This document shows, piece after piece, positions 46,055 through 57,754 of a DNA stretch of 64,000 nucleotides. Where the stretch lies: positions 932,501-996,500 of the forward strand of contig OX485808.1 in NCBI GenBank assembly GCA_950295325.1, read 5' to 3'. The notes beneath the pieces were generated by a model that was not told the DNA's origin, ran no database searches, and was given only the letters and a program-made list of their open reading frames with translations. How positions within the stretch are numbered: position 1 is the stretch's first letter; each line of letters begins with the position of its first letter. The position numbers and the translations under genes are program-made. Source of the DNA: Polytrichum commune. Its lineage: Eukaryota > Streptophyta > Polytrichopsida > Polytrichales > Polytrichaceae.

Positions 46055-46790
46055 ATGGCATGTCTTGAGAGTGAAGGGATTAGAGTCGTAGACAAGTTTC
46101 ACGGGGAGAAATTTAGCCTTTGGAAATTCAAAATGGAGATGGTTTTGGCTTTCATGGACCTTTGGGACATTATAGATGGATCCTAGAAAGCTCCACCTTC
46201 TAGTATGAATCCCAAAGTGTTGAAAGAGTACCAAAGGCGCGTCAAGAAATCCATGTTTATCATCGGCTTCAACTTAGTGAACAACCAACTTGCCCACATC
46301 AAGAGTTACAAAGGACCAACAAAGGTGAGGAAGATCCTTTGCAACATTCACGCGACGAAGAGTTTGTCCGACATCATTTTTGTTCGTTGCTAGTTTTTTT
46401 TGTGCAAGATGTAAGAGGGCGAAGACTTATTGGACTACACCAACAAGATCAAAGAGTTTGTAAATCAACTCAAGTGTTTGAAAGTAGCCCCACATGAAGA
46501 AGACATCGTCATGACTTTGCTCGAAAGCTTGCCGACGTTATGTAAATACTTGATCATTGCCTTGGAGAAGATGCCAATGAAGGGAATTGACGATGGAGTA
46601 TATGACAATATAACCGATCTACAAGATGTCGAAATACAAAGAGAAGAAACCCCAAGACTAAAATATGGCGATGGTGTTGCATCAAAGCAAAGCGAGTGAT
46701 CCACCTTCGCGCCAAGGTGTAAGGACATGCTTCTATTGCGGCAAACCGGGCCACATTGCGTGATTTTGCTACAAAGCAAATACTCAGTAT
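46055..46790 (+). pseudogene. Copia-type GAG of the LTR-GAG element, broken
   Basis: Begins MACLESEGIRVVDKF and has the copia gag signature F.GEKFSLWKFKMEMVL. It runs through DYTNKIKEFVNQL and VMTLLESLP to a zinc knuckle, CFYCGKPGHIA.FC (46,728-46,775, CX2CX4HX4C pattern with a TGA inside). Stops occur at about 46,184 (TAG), in the 46,390-46,412 stretch and before the knuckle, with frame changes, so no functional protein is made. Pol is absent: the 3' LTR begins some 70 bp downstream. It would have packaged its RNA using another element's enzymes. Confidence 0.75.
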
Positions 46791-46857
46791 ATAGGGTTGA
46801 GAAATTATGAAACTCAATAGTATGACATGTCTTTGACTACTCGCAAAATGGGAGTCT

Positions 46858-47111
46858 TGAAGGTGGAGCATTAGATTGCTTGTAGTCATAGAAATTTAAT
46901 GCTAGAAAGAATAAGGTTTTAATAAGTCTACAAGGTTAGTCCGTACTAGGAGAAGAGTTATTCCATATTGTTTGTAAGAACCAAGTTGAAAATAAGCAAT
47001 AAAGGACACGGCAAGGAATGAGGATGACCATCTCACTCCAAGCATTGTTCGTATGTCTTTGCGTATGTGTTCTTGTTTGTGCAATCTCATCTCTAGTCAT
47101 GTTAACTTCCA
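46858..47111 (+). mobile_element. 3' LTR of the LTR-GAG element
   Basis: About 254 bp, TGAAGGTGGAGCATTAGATT to TTAACTTCCA. It aligns along its length with the interrupted LTR at 30,427-31,866, which has an extra duplication of its first ~45 bp. Confidence 0.65.
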
Positions 47112-47871
47112 ATAAATATTATCAATATTAGGCTATGAGTTTTGACATGAGTTTTGTGCCTTCTAATTCTCAATATTTATATGGCTTTTATATCTCCAAT
47201 TCATGAGCAATTGGTAATTAAAAAATGGAACAAAACTTATTGAGTTTGGCCTAAAATATCTACATAATAAGCAAACATTATGTCAAACTTTTGGAGGCAG
47301 TTAACCCTTAATTGTGATTTAAAGAATTTACTCATGATTTATAATATTAGCATCATTCCAAGTTATACAATTATTAAGAGATAATCTTACTATCTAAACT
47401 ACATTTTAAATGATAGATTATTGAAATGCTCACATTGCTATAGGAATTAGTATAGATAGAGCATTATCATAAATGAGTGGTAAAATGATGGGTGCAATAT
47501 ACATTTGACCATATGGAAATCAACATGGCCAACAAAAAATTGAATGTTTCATGCCTTTGAAAGGTTAAAGACAACTACACTAATACATGCAATTGGGTTG
47601 CAACCCGTTAAGATATTGACAATCCACAATAGTTTCAATAGTTTCTTTAAATTTCAAAAAATTACAGTGTCTAATTTTGTAATAGAGTGGTTGCTATACA
47701 AACGAACAAACAGAGTTAAACGTTTTTGTTATCTAGTATTGATCCAAAGTAGTCAAGTAGAAGACAAAGTAAAATTGCATGGTACCAAGAGACAATTCAT
47801 GAATCACTCCAAATGACTATCGGCCGATGAATCTACTTGATACATTATGCCCTCTCTCCCTCATTCGATCA

Positions 47872-47914
<43 letters not shown>

Positions 47915-47915
47915 T
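47872..47915. repeat. AAT/ATT microsatellite, palindromic
   Basis: Runs of AAT followed directly by ATT form a 44-bp self-complementary tract. Confidence 0.9.
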
Positions 47916-48500
47916 GCACGCAGCACCTCTACCTATGTGATGATAAGGACACACTCGAGTCCGCATGACATGGGATATACAAGATCTCAAACTTGCAAAC
48001 AAAATTCCTTGGTATTATAAAATGTGTATTCAAATTACGGTTATCACCAAGTCAACTCGGAGATAGACTCCCAAGTGAGTTGCAAGGAACGTGCGGAACG
48101 CCACAAATCGGGCAACCACATAATTGAAGTATATATGCAAATGCAACAACACCACTTTGCACCGGCCACTTCCCTTTGCCCCACTCGCTTAGAACTTTGT
48201 CGGCAAAAAAGTGGGCTACGGGTAAGTGTATTGGAAGGCGGAATCCTCCACATTTCAAGCACACACTATGTGCACGTGTACGAACTTATTGAATGATCGT
48301 GACCTAAGCTTGTTCCCATTGTCAACGTGTGATCACATCGATGGCCGGTTTCTATTTGGGCTTCAAATGAATTATTGCGTTCCAAAATTTTGCCATTTGT
48401 TACATAATAAATGACTCTCAACCAATTTTTTTATGCGAGAGAGAAGATAGGCAGAAACTTCTTGATTTTCCCTCGGTTTGCGCCGGTTCTCCCAAGGTGG

Positions 48501-48501
<1 letters not shown>

Positions 48502-48531
<30 letters not shown>
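48502..48531. repeat. Poly-T tract
   Basis: 30 uninterrupted T. Confidence 0.95.
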
Positions 48532-48532
<1 letters not shown>

Positions 48533-49004
48533 GGTTCCGTTGTTGCAACTGAACTTTTAATATGTGCCATCGAAGAAAGAAAGAAACAAAACAAAACAAA
48601 GGAGGAAGTTTTCTCAACTCTTATGGGACAATAAATATGAGAGATTGGAACAATGGGTGAGGAGGAAGGCCTCTCAAATCTTTTGGGATCGTAGATTTGG
48701 TGGTGATTTTGGAAGATGGGTGAGGATCCTCCATTCTAGTGGATTTCAAGGGGTTCCGATAACGACAACATGGTGCAATGCGAGAGTGCGGGCTTTAAAT
48801 TCATTGGTGGTTTGCTTTAATGTCAAAACATGTGATATATGGAAGAGAAATGTGACAACAAGGAGTGACATTTAAGCTGAGAACATTTGTTCCCTAGGGT
48901 TTTGGGATATAAAAGAAGGAGTGGCTTTAAGGAGGTTGATGTTGTAGAATTTAAAAGTGTATAGATCAGTTGAGAGTCGGTTTTTTTTGTGAAATTGTAT
49001 ACTG

Positions 49005-49068
49005 GCACACACACACACACACACACATCTATATCTATATCTATATCTATATCTATATATATAGAGAG
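49005..49068. repeat. Compound microsatellite (CA)n(TCTATA)n(GA)n
   Basis: CA units, then five TCTATA-type hexamers, then GA units. Confidence 0.9.
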
Positions 49069-49339
49069 AGAGTTGTCTTTTTCAAAGCTTGATCTTCCTC
49101 TTTTCAAAGGCCCTTTCATTTCTATTCTTCATCAAAATAAAGCAAGGGTGGGTGGGTGGGATTTTCCTCAACACAAATCTATTTCCTTTCAAGTCATAGT
49201 GTCTATCATTATGTTTGTAGCACTAGGCTTTGTACAATATGGAATGGCTTGATTTTTCAAGAGTTAACTAAAAACTCAGTCTGTGTGGTATGAGTAGTCA
49301 GAATGTAGAGATTTGGTGTACTCATTACATGACTTGTAT

Positions 49340-49505
49340 ACATAAGCTTAGTCTAGAACCTAAGTTCAAAACCTTAGTTCAGAACAGAGTCTAACTTAGC
49401 ATAAACGTAGTTCGGACTGTAGTCTAACTCTGCAGATATACAATCCAGACCAGAGTCTAACTCTGTAGAAGTTTAGCCCATAATATAGCTTTACTCTGTA
49501 GTGTA
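49340..49505. repeat. Minisatellite of ~50-bp AGTCTAACTCTG units
   Basis: AGAGTCTAACT(T/C)(T/A)G-like phrases recur about every 50 bp at 49,385, 49,423 and 49,455, with weaker versions at both ends. Confidence 0.5.
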
Positions 49506-50361
49506 TTCTGCTAAGTAATCATGATCCAGAATACAATTCTATCTATGTAATGCATTGTGTTTGGAAGCCAATGTAACTAATGTTACCAATGTCACCAATA
49601 TCATCATCAAGTAATAGGTCGAGTATATCATATGTAAACTTGTACATATGTATCAATACTGTCTCAACTACTTTGTAGTGGTTGTGTGCTAATCAAAATA
49701 CTATTTCAAAGCAATAACACTACTTTCATGCTTATCATATAATAAGGTGAAAGATCAGAGTATTCAAACTTGAACAATGTACTATTGTTGGTGTAGAAAA
49801 TGTGAAGAGCTAGCCTCACCTGCACCCGTGCCAACCTAAACAAACAAAATGTGTGTTAGAAAGGCGTGTGTCAGGTGTCTTCAACTAAGCTCAGTTGCTA
49901 TCCATGTCACACATTAACCTCACCTGTCAAGTCCATTGATGCTTTGCAAAGACAATACTCATTACAAATCAATGAGTATACAAAAAACCTGCTCTTTTGC
50001 CATGTTGTGTAACTTGATAGTGACAATCTCTAATTCACCCAATGTCAGTTTTTTCACCTTCCCTCCAACCTTGCTCTCACATTCACGTCCTTCACGCATG
50101 TAAAAGAGTTTTCACATGGGAGAAAGAGAGGCTTAAGTATTGGTGTACGTGGTCAAGCAAAGAGGTTGTTTTAGGTCACGGAAACCCTAAAACGTGGAGT
50201 ATGGTAACTGTTTTTTACCATGGTAACTTAACCCATGGTTAGTTTCAACCATCTGACTATGGTGTTGATTCCCTTAGGTGTCTCAGCCCTATTGGAATGT
50301 TCATATTAGATTGTCAGTAATATTACTTTTTTTATTTTAAAAGCAAAATCAAGAGCAAAGC

Positions 50362-50407
<46 letters not shown>

Positions 50408-50647
50408 TTACCTGGACAGAAATAGGTTGTGTGTGTGAGAGAGAAGAAAAAGAAAAAGAAAAGGGAAAAATAAGAATACCTACCACTCCATAGTAACACT
50501 GATACCTATATTTGATTGGTGTGTGGTTCGGTGAAGATCAAAGAACAAACATCGTAGAAACACATGTCTAAAAGAGTTCAGAATGTATCTTCAAAATTCG
50601 TTAATTACTTCACATTCAATAGTGAACACAATTGAGCATGAAGACTT
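49506..50647. other. Intergenic sequence with a GA microsatellite
   Basis: (GA)n at 50,363-50,404. No gene recognised. Confidence 0.45.
50363..50404. repeat. GA microsatellite
   Basis: About 20 GA units. Confidence 0.95.
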
Positions 50648-51043
50648 GTGTTTTTAATTAAAGAACCAACAGACATGTTGCCGATAACTGTAACCAAATT
50701 AGAAAAAGTTTTATTTTCAATCCAACATTTGCTTATGTTTCATCATAGTTTTGCTAATGCAACAAATGTTGTGTTGTGTAAATCCAATTGGTACAAGTGG
50801 AAGGACCATGTTTCCAAAACCCGTGTATCTATTAAAGAGCACAAGGAAGACCCCAAGAACATGCCACTTGGTTCTCATGTTGTCACATTGCCCAACGTTG
50901 TGAGCACCAAGGATCTCGCATTGATGTACTCAAAGGATGAGATGATATCTTTTGGGGGTGTGAGTGTCGTCCTCATATTGTTCTTTCTTGTTCAAGGCTC
51001 CGGTGAGGTGGGGTGGGATTTCTTGAATAAAGTCGGCTCCTAA
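50648..51043 (+). other. Unassigned 131-codon frame
   Basis: Longest non-repeat-explained frame in 47-57 kb, with soluble, Lys/His-rich composition (WYKWKDHVSKTRVSIKEHKED) and a hydrophobic stretch (VSVVLILFFLVQG). No family recognised, no promoter or splice pattern seen. It could be a transposon relic or chance. Confidence 0.2.
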
Positions 51044-51299
51044 GTTAGTCGGCGTGGACCACATGATATATACACACTCTTGTCGTGAAACCAACGCTAT
51101 GTTTGGGAGTTAGGGCCTTTAGAGGCCTCTCGGCATACTTGAAAAGGTCCAATTACATGAAATTTCGGCCACACTTCCTAAATAGATAGCACACGAATTG
51201 GGGCGTCGGCAAGTCATCGGTGGGTCATTGGGGAATTGAATATACCCTTTTTGTCTAAGGAAAATTCAATGCGGGCAGTCATGTCATAAGGTGAAGAAG

Positions 51300-51802
51300 T
51301 CCTTAGGGTTCTTTTACACACGTCACCGATGACCATGAGCAAAAAAATGAGTCACGATTTATCATGGTCATGGTCGGCGGTCCAAAGACCACAGTCGAGA
51401 GAAATCCACGTCATATTTTTACAGCTTCGGTCGCGCATCATAATGTAAAGCATACTTAGACCATGATGTACTGTTCTTAATGAAAATAACAATAAAAAAA
51501 AGTAAATGTAAACTTTATTAAAAATACAACTTTCTAAATTTTAAATTAAAAAAAATATGACATGGTTACCCTTGTTTTGCGTTGAGACAATTAATTTGGC
51601 TTCTCTCGCTGCAAAACCCAGATGATCACCTAACATTATCCATTTTTGAACATGTAGGATTCCATGTCATTTTCGTGTTCATTTTATGACATGCTCGCCC
51701 ATGGTCGCTTTTATTTTAGGTGACCAAGTGTAACGAAATGGACCGTCACTCGTTTCTCAACCAATGACAAATTCTAGAAAGTGGTGGTCATGGTCAGTGG
51801 TC
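51300..51802. mobile_element. Candidate DNA-transposon relic with inverted ends
   Basis: The left end TTAGGGTTCTTTTACACACG...GATGACCATGAG is complementary in part to the right end (GTGGTCATGGTCAGTGGTC). A similar left end plus GAGAAATCCAC block lies at 53,443-53,580. The right end seems cut by the adjoining MITE. Harbinger-like ends are suggested but no clean duplication was found. Confidence 0.4.
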
Positions 51803-52130
51803 GCTACACTAAATATTATATTTCGTGTCAATGGTTTTTTGTGTCATTGTGGTAACTTTTCTAGTGAAACTAATTATGAATAAGTTTGTTAGTATGTCCA
51901 TCTCAACTTACTCTTTGTTTATCCAAATGCCAATTTTTGGAACAAAGTTTGGTATGATTTGCATCCTAACAAATTTATGACGAAATTTTGACATGGATGA
52001 TTGAAATTTAGATGACGAATCACTTATCAAGTGACAAATATTGCAACATTGTAAATCTATAACCCTCAAATATTCTAACAAGGAACGACAAATAATGTTA
52101 GGTTAACATTTAGTGTTGGTGACACTACAC
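51803..52130 (+). mobile_element. MITE-like repeat, copy 2 (CACTAAATA palindrome family)
   Basis: Runs from TACACTAAATATTATATTTCG to TAGTGTTGGTGACACTACAC. It is the reverse complement of the copy at 255-566, sharing ATTGCAACATTGTAAATCT and ACAAATAATGTTAGG. No coding sequence. Confidence 0.55.
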
Positions 52131-52199
52131 CAGGTTTCACAATTTAGTAGTGAGCAAGACAATATGAATTGGTGACTCTAAATACAATATTTAGTGTAG

Positions 52200-52515
52200 T
52201 GGAACCGACTCTTGCTTGGTCACTTTTTCCGACTAGCACACTTCTCCTAGGATATGAAACACGTGATTAATACAAGAAGGTTAGCAAAATCAAGGCCATG
52301 GCCAATTTCCTTGCAATTCAAAGTGAAGGCTCTCATGCCCATCAAATGATCATACAGACACCCTCCCCCAAGTTTGTTGAGTATTGAACTTGAAACGGTA
52401 ATCATATTTTGAGCACGTAGTCCAATTTCTTTTGAACACATGTCTTTAGGTGTTTGTTCTTGGAGGCTCACCAAACCACATACCACTCAAATTAGATGTC
52501 CTAATAAAGAAATAA
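52200..52515 (+). repeat. Dispersed non-coding repeat, copy 2
   Basis: Collinear with 7,910-8,225: CACTTTTTCC, CACTTCTC, CTTGAAACGGTAATCAT and GTAGTCCAATTTCTTTTGAAC. A palindrome-family end (CTCTAAATACAATATTTAGTGTAGTG) borders it on the left. Confidence 0.5.
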
Positions 52516-53440
52516 TAACCAAATAAGGGTTGTCCACCTTTCCATGTTTGCATCCCACCATGAGTATGGAGATTTTATATATGTCCAATTAAATATTAGA
52601 AATGGGTACAAATTATGATTTTTTTTACCAATGTATGAGGGACCGTTTGACATGATGGATTCTACACATGTAAGCTAGGACTTGTAATAGGTCTGTCAAA
52701 TGGCTCGTTTTGTGTAAGATGTACGTGAAATGAACCTTGTCAAAATGACTCCAAGCATCCTTGTTGTCTAATTTGGTTTTAGTTCAAAGTAGAACAATGA
52801 GTCAATGAAGCTATTACGAGGACACAAAATGTTTGAGAGTGGATGCAAAGTCGGTGACACTAAATATCATATATAGTGTAGTTACTACTAACAATCACTC
52901 ATTGCTAACATAGCATCTACTTCTTGCAAGGGGGGCAAAGTAGTTTCACATCTTATGCCATTGTCCCCAGGGCATGGCCACAAATTTTTTGATCACTATG
53001 GCCTCCTTTGGATACTATGGTTCTTCTTCTTCTTCTACCATGCCAACACAAATGGGAAAGTTTCCATCTTGATAAGAGCTTTTGTCTTATATGCACTAGC
53101 AAAATTGCAGTACATTACATCTAGTGAAGTTACTGTGAGTAGGACCAAAAATCCTTGCTGGTAGTAGCAAGTTTCATAAAGAGATGAACTTTCCCTATCA
53201 AGAGGGACTCTCTCCTATTGCCATGGCGACTGGCCCTATAGCGGGGATGGCATTTTGCACGAGCTCGTGTGTTTCCATTGGGGCCATGTGGAAGTAGGCT
53301 TCCAAGCAACACGTTGCTAGTAATATATATAGTACTAGTCACCGGCTTGTGGTTTTACTTTAAGGTAATCTACATGTGGATGTTTGCCTCCATGTGGAAA
53401 TTGTTCTCCCGTCTCCTCCTTACTTCTCCACGAGTTCGTT
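52516..53440. other. Intergenic sequence, nothing recognised
   Basis: One more CACTAAATATCATATATAGTG palindrome at about 52,858. No gene. Confidence 0.4.
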
Positions 53441-53442
53441 AG

Positions 53443-53620
53443 GGCTCCTTACACACGTGACTTGAGGGTTGTGAGACATAATGATTTAGGGTTTCCCACG
53501 ATCGTGGCCGGCGGTTCAAAGCCCATGACCAAGAGAAATCCACATCACTTTTTAAAAGTAATTTTGTCTTACCATGTTCATAACAATTTTGTAGTTGTCT
53601 TGACACATGAAGACAATTAT
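53443..53620. repeat. Fragment of the 51.3-kb element
   Basis: Shares TAGGG.TC.TTACACACGT, TGGCCGGCGGTTCAAAGCCC-like and AGAGAAATCCACATCA blocks with 51,305-51,420. Confidence 0.45.
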
Positions 53621-54812
53621 TAGTGGATTTTGCAAGTCTATTATAGCCACATGGCTCCGATTACATGCCATTTGGACGTGCACCCAACTGCATGAGAAAT
53701 GATTGCATGCGTTTGTATATTTAATGTATCTACACTAAGGCCCTTCCTTCATGTTTGTGGCTAGGTTTAGTTAGATTGGATCCCACTAAATTGGATTGGA
53801 CTCTCTACTACCTACTAATTGCTTTTGGTCCCAACATTGTTTTTAAGAAATTAACCTATTTGCTTTAATCAACTTTGGTATCCAACAATTGATTTTGCGA
53901 GGATGGAGATAAACCTTCTTAACTTCATCCATATGTTTGGTATTTCCACACTTGCTCCACATGGGGAGGGTGATATCATCACCATCTACATCACGAGATC
54001 AAAATAAGAACACATAAAAGAGCAACGCCACTCCGTCCTAAATCCAATTTGAACCAAGGATGGCAAAACGGGGCGATTAGGTTAAGGAGCCATTGAGATT
54101 TGGTCACCCACCCCATGAGCATGCCTATGAACGTTAAAAACATGCCTTGGTATCCCAAGAGGAAAAGATTGCTTAATCAATTGCTGGAAAAATATATGCT
54201 TAGTAATCGTTAGTCTATTTGATCGATGGTTTTGAAAACCAAATGCAAAGGTTTCTATCTAGTTACAACCCCTCATTGAACCCAATTGCCCCAAAAAATA
54301 AAATGGAATATAATGAACATGGTTTTGTGATACATGAACTTGAATAAGATCATCCCTCTTCCAATATTTAAAATTCTCATTCAACATCCGGGAAAGGACG
54401 AACATGTGCCCCTCCCTTGTGTCTGCTTTTTGATGTTGCTTCCATGGAACTATCACTGAGCAAAATGTAAGAAACATTAGTGGAGTAAGACTAGCATCAC
54501 ACATCACATCTACACTTTGTCCAATATTGTCAAAGGGTCCTTTCAAAAATAGACGCACCGCCATGTGCAAATAAGTTAGGCAACTTCCAAGGCTCCCAAC
54601 AAAAAATCAAACAACGAATAATAAAATCATGGTCAACCCCAACCCTGCCCAAAGGATGGAAAAGCATGGTCAACCCAACCCAACCCATCCACAACATGGC
54701 CATGGCCGCTCCAATATTCCCAACAACCAAAGCAAGCATATTGGGATACTTCCATCGAAAATAACACAAATCATGAATCATAGCGGTTACCATTTCCCAC
54801 CACATAGAATAT
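53621..54812. other. Intergenic sequence, nothing recognised
   Basis: No coding or repeat feature recognised. Frames at 54.26-54.8 kb on the minus strand lack motifs. Confidence 0.4.

Positions 54813-54882
<70 letters not shown>
54813..54882. repeat. (CT)n(AT)n microsatellite
   Basis: About 27 CT units, then about 8 TA units. Confidence 0.95.
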
Positions 54883-54884
<2 letters not shown>

Positions 54885-56524
54885 CCTATAAATCAATTTC
54901 CCTTCCCTATAAGTAGGAGAAATCTACTTCTAGGAAAATTTTATGCATATATTGGCAATTATAAATACACTTGTAAAACATAAAACTACACCTTGTAGTT
55001 CTTATACAAATAAATAACATCATTAATGTTAGTCATTCACGCATTGTGTGTGTGTGTGGGGGGGGGGGGGGGGAGGGGGTGAATCCAAGTCTTATGAAGA
55101 CCATGCCCATCTGGCAATGAATCAAATATTCACATGAGCTCAAAAAAACACAAGGAAAATGACTATGGATATGTGGCTTCACCTATCATTGCCACATCAT
55201 ATTGTAGTTAAGAAAAGTTTCCCCTCCAAATAAACCATACCCTTAGGTTGTTTTTCATGGTACTCTAGTGTGTGTGTATATGGTTTTTATATTTATATTT
55301 GTACATTTAAAAATCAAGTTCCCTTTTCATTTCTCCCATGATACCATATTTCTAAGGCCTCTAGTGGCCCCTTACTCGTAGGGGGAGGGAGGGGGCATAG
55401 GTGTTGATAGTAAGCACTCACGTGGCTATTATCCTTTGCACTCAAATTCTTAGCCAACTCATGGAGATTGCTTAATATTGTTGAATTTCATGCCCTCAAT
55501 TTCAAGGCCTCAAGCCAATTAACTTCAAAGAGAATTGTGTCAAAACACATAGTATACATAGTTTATTTAAGATGGATTTTCAATTTACATCTCCACTTTA
55601 CACTCCTCAAAACTATAGAAAGCTTGAATATTGATGATGATATCAATCAAACTACCAACATTATTTGAAAATAACAAAATCGCATCATGAACTCTTATCC
55701 AATTGTAGTGAATGAGCTATTATCAAAATAATATTCTTAAAGCTCTTCCAAAGGTACAATGGATGTGGAAAACATAGATAAATAGATAGATAGATAAAAA
55801 CTCCATACCTTTTGCAAGGCCGGCGTGAATAAAGTGTCTATTCGTAGTGTTGATGGTTCGGTGCCCACCAAACAAAGGACTGTGGCAAACATACAAGATA
55901 ACAAATATGACAAAGTCGGTCAAAGTCGTGCCAGAAAGGAGATAATTTTCACAATTTTCATGGAGAGATAGTTACTCAAATGCCATTTACGTTGAGGAGG
56001 TTCATTCAACACCGGCACCCCGAAGGTGGGGAGGATGTCTCCATGGTCGATCCTCGACGTCTCTTCTTGTCTATAGCTCACCTTGTGCATTCTCTCAAGA
56101 GTGGGAATAACCCTAGGTTCTACATAGTTCTATGTACTTTTTCCCACAAGGGTTTTTGGTTAGTCTATCCTCACATTCATGGAGGAACCTTGCATGTTAC
56201 ATGAAGGGAGAATCCATTCCTTTGATGATGGGGGGTGGAGGGTGTGTGCAAAAAAAGGAGCGAAAGACTCCCGTGAACGGAGAAGGTTGGCGAGTTGTGA
56301 AGTGGTCTTTTGTGGAATCCTCACATCTTGGGCTAGTGCATGCTAGTTTTGGGGATTGACTTAGGCCTCAATGGTCAATTATAACCAATTTGGTAAGAAC
56401 ATGATGTTATGAGTTCCTCCCATTGGAGATGTTAATCAATTATGCATTGTTCATGGTGGTCAACCATGCTCGAAATATGCATTTAATAGGCAAGTCCTCG
56501 CTTCACAAATGATATGTAATAGAG
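54883..56524. other. Intergenic sequence, nothing firmly recognised
   Basis: GT run plus G-tract at 55,045-55,073. Frames at 55,980-56,360 have no recognised domain. Confidence 0.4.
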
Positions 56525-56920
56525 TAACTTGTAAGTCCCTTAAAGAGAGATGAAACCGTGGATTCAATTCTTTGAGAGGGAAATTTCTATTAAAAGTTGT
56601 TTAGTTTGTCTAGCGTTGGAGACTATTTTGAAAGTTGGGTGAAACTCCTTGGACTTTCTTTTGTCATCTCAAAACTTTGAATTACTTTAAGATTTAAACT
56701 TTAGGTTTTTCCATGGGACCCATCACGCTAGACCACGGATTGCCTTGCCCACCTATCCTAGTAAGACAAGGTAAAAAACTCATTCTAAATTGCTAGGCAT
56801 CAATCTTTGAGTAGGTTACACGGATGACTTTCTACATACGCTCTCAAATTGACATTGTAAACAACTCAATGTGAGTTTGATGCTAAGTCTTTACTGGTAC
56901 AATGAATGGGGAGAACCAAT
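56525..56920 (+). repeat. Dispersed non-coding repeat, second family, copy 2
   Basis: Collinear with 21,115-21,450: AAAGAGAGATGAAACCGTGG, GTTGGGTGAAACTCCTTGG, CATCTCAAAACTTT, CCATGGGACCCA and GATGACTTTCTACAT blocks. No coding sequence. Confidence 0.5.
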
Positions 56921-57180
56921 TGCTAATTACATATGAAATAATCAGTTGAAGTTGAAGACTTCAAGGAAAATTACCGATCATTGTAGAAGAATCTATGGAA
57001 AATACCTCATATTCATAAAGAAAACTGGAAGACCACAATATATAATCAGTTGGACTTGAGAAAAACTAGGATCTTCACCGTTTATGCCCAAAAACCTCGC
57101 GGGACTCTGTTCCCAAAACTCTTAACATTACTCAACTCCCTTGAAAATTTAAAGAAAATTGAACTTAATAGGACTTATTA

Positions 57181-57751
57181 GGGCCACTTCACACATGAGC
57201 CAAGAGCCGTGACCTTGTAATGGTGAGGACCCTTGACTCTCATCCAAAGACCGTACCATGAGTGTTGGGAAAGCCGTTTTATGTAGTCACGGGCCCTCAA
57301 GCATAGTGTGAAGTGAGAATGGACCATGTTGCGGGACCATTGCATAGTTTGTTGGCGGAAAAAGAAGGGAGGATTTGGCTTAACATAATATGTCTCAAAC
57401 TCTATCAATTTAAGAGAATCACTCGGTGGTGTTTGTCTGTCCTGGAATATGTTCGGATGAAATAATAATAATAATAATAATCATAATCATAAGTCACGGT
57501 CTCCTGGAATTTGCGTTAGGCCCCACCTCTTGAAGGTGGGCTTGACAAAAATTCCAGGAAACCATGAAACCTTATCCAAAGCCCGCCATGTAGGACTCCA
57601 TGTAGACTTTTCATCCATGAAGTCTTCTTTGGGCCTTTAGGCCTTCACCTTCGTGTGGGAAGTGAACTTGGACGGTCTCCGCCCTTTCGACCAATGAGAG
57701 CTCTTAGATTGCAATGGTCACGGGCCTTCAGTCTTTGGTGTGAAGTGGCCC
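57181..57751. mobile_element. Tourist-like MITE (GGGCCACTTCACAC family), 571 bp, in the PP2C promoter region
   Basis: Ends GGGCCACTTCACACATGAGC and TTTGGTGTGAAGTGGCCC, flanked by TTA (57178-57180; 57752-57754). The interior is the reverse complement of the outer element at 23,669-24,760, and it holds a short AAT microsatellite near 57,462-57,480. It ends 620 bp before the PP2C start codon, so it may lie within or just upstream of the promoter. Confidence 0.88.
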
Positions 57752-57754
57752 TTA

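Larger units (their letters stand above)
30427..47111 (+). mobile_element. Non-autonomous LTR-leader-GAG-LTR retrotransposon (TR-GAG type)
   Basis: Two related LTRs frame a leader and a gag frame, with no pol. The 5' LTR is 30,427-30,683 plus 31,797-31,866. The 3' LTR is 46,858-47,111. Both open TGAAGGTG(G/A)AGCATTAG and share TTGTTTGTA(A/T)GAACCAAG, GACCATCTCACTC, GCATTG and CTAGTC...GACTTCCA or TAACTTCCA ends. After removal of the inserted LINE and solo LTR the element is about 2.9 kb. AAAATGGGAGT just before the 3' LTR is a candidate polypurine tract. Outer flanks do not show an obvious duplication, so the ends may be eroded. Confidence 0.65.
47112..49330. other. Gene-poor sequence with microsatellites
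   Basis: No gene recognised. It holds (AAT)n/(ATT)n at 47,872-47,915 (a perfect palindrome), a T-run at 48,502-48,531, and (CA)n(TCTATA)n at 49,005-49,068. A 103-codon frame at 48,564-48,875 (SQLLWDNKYERLEQWVRRKA...) has no recognised domain. Confidence 0.45.
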
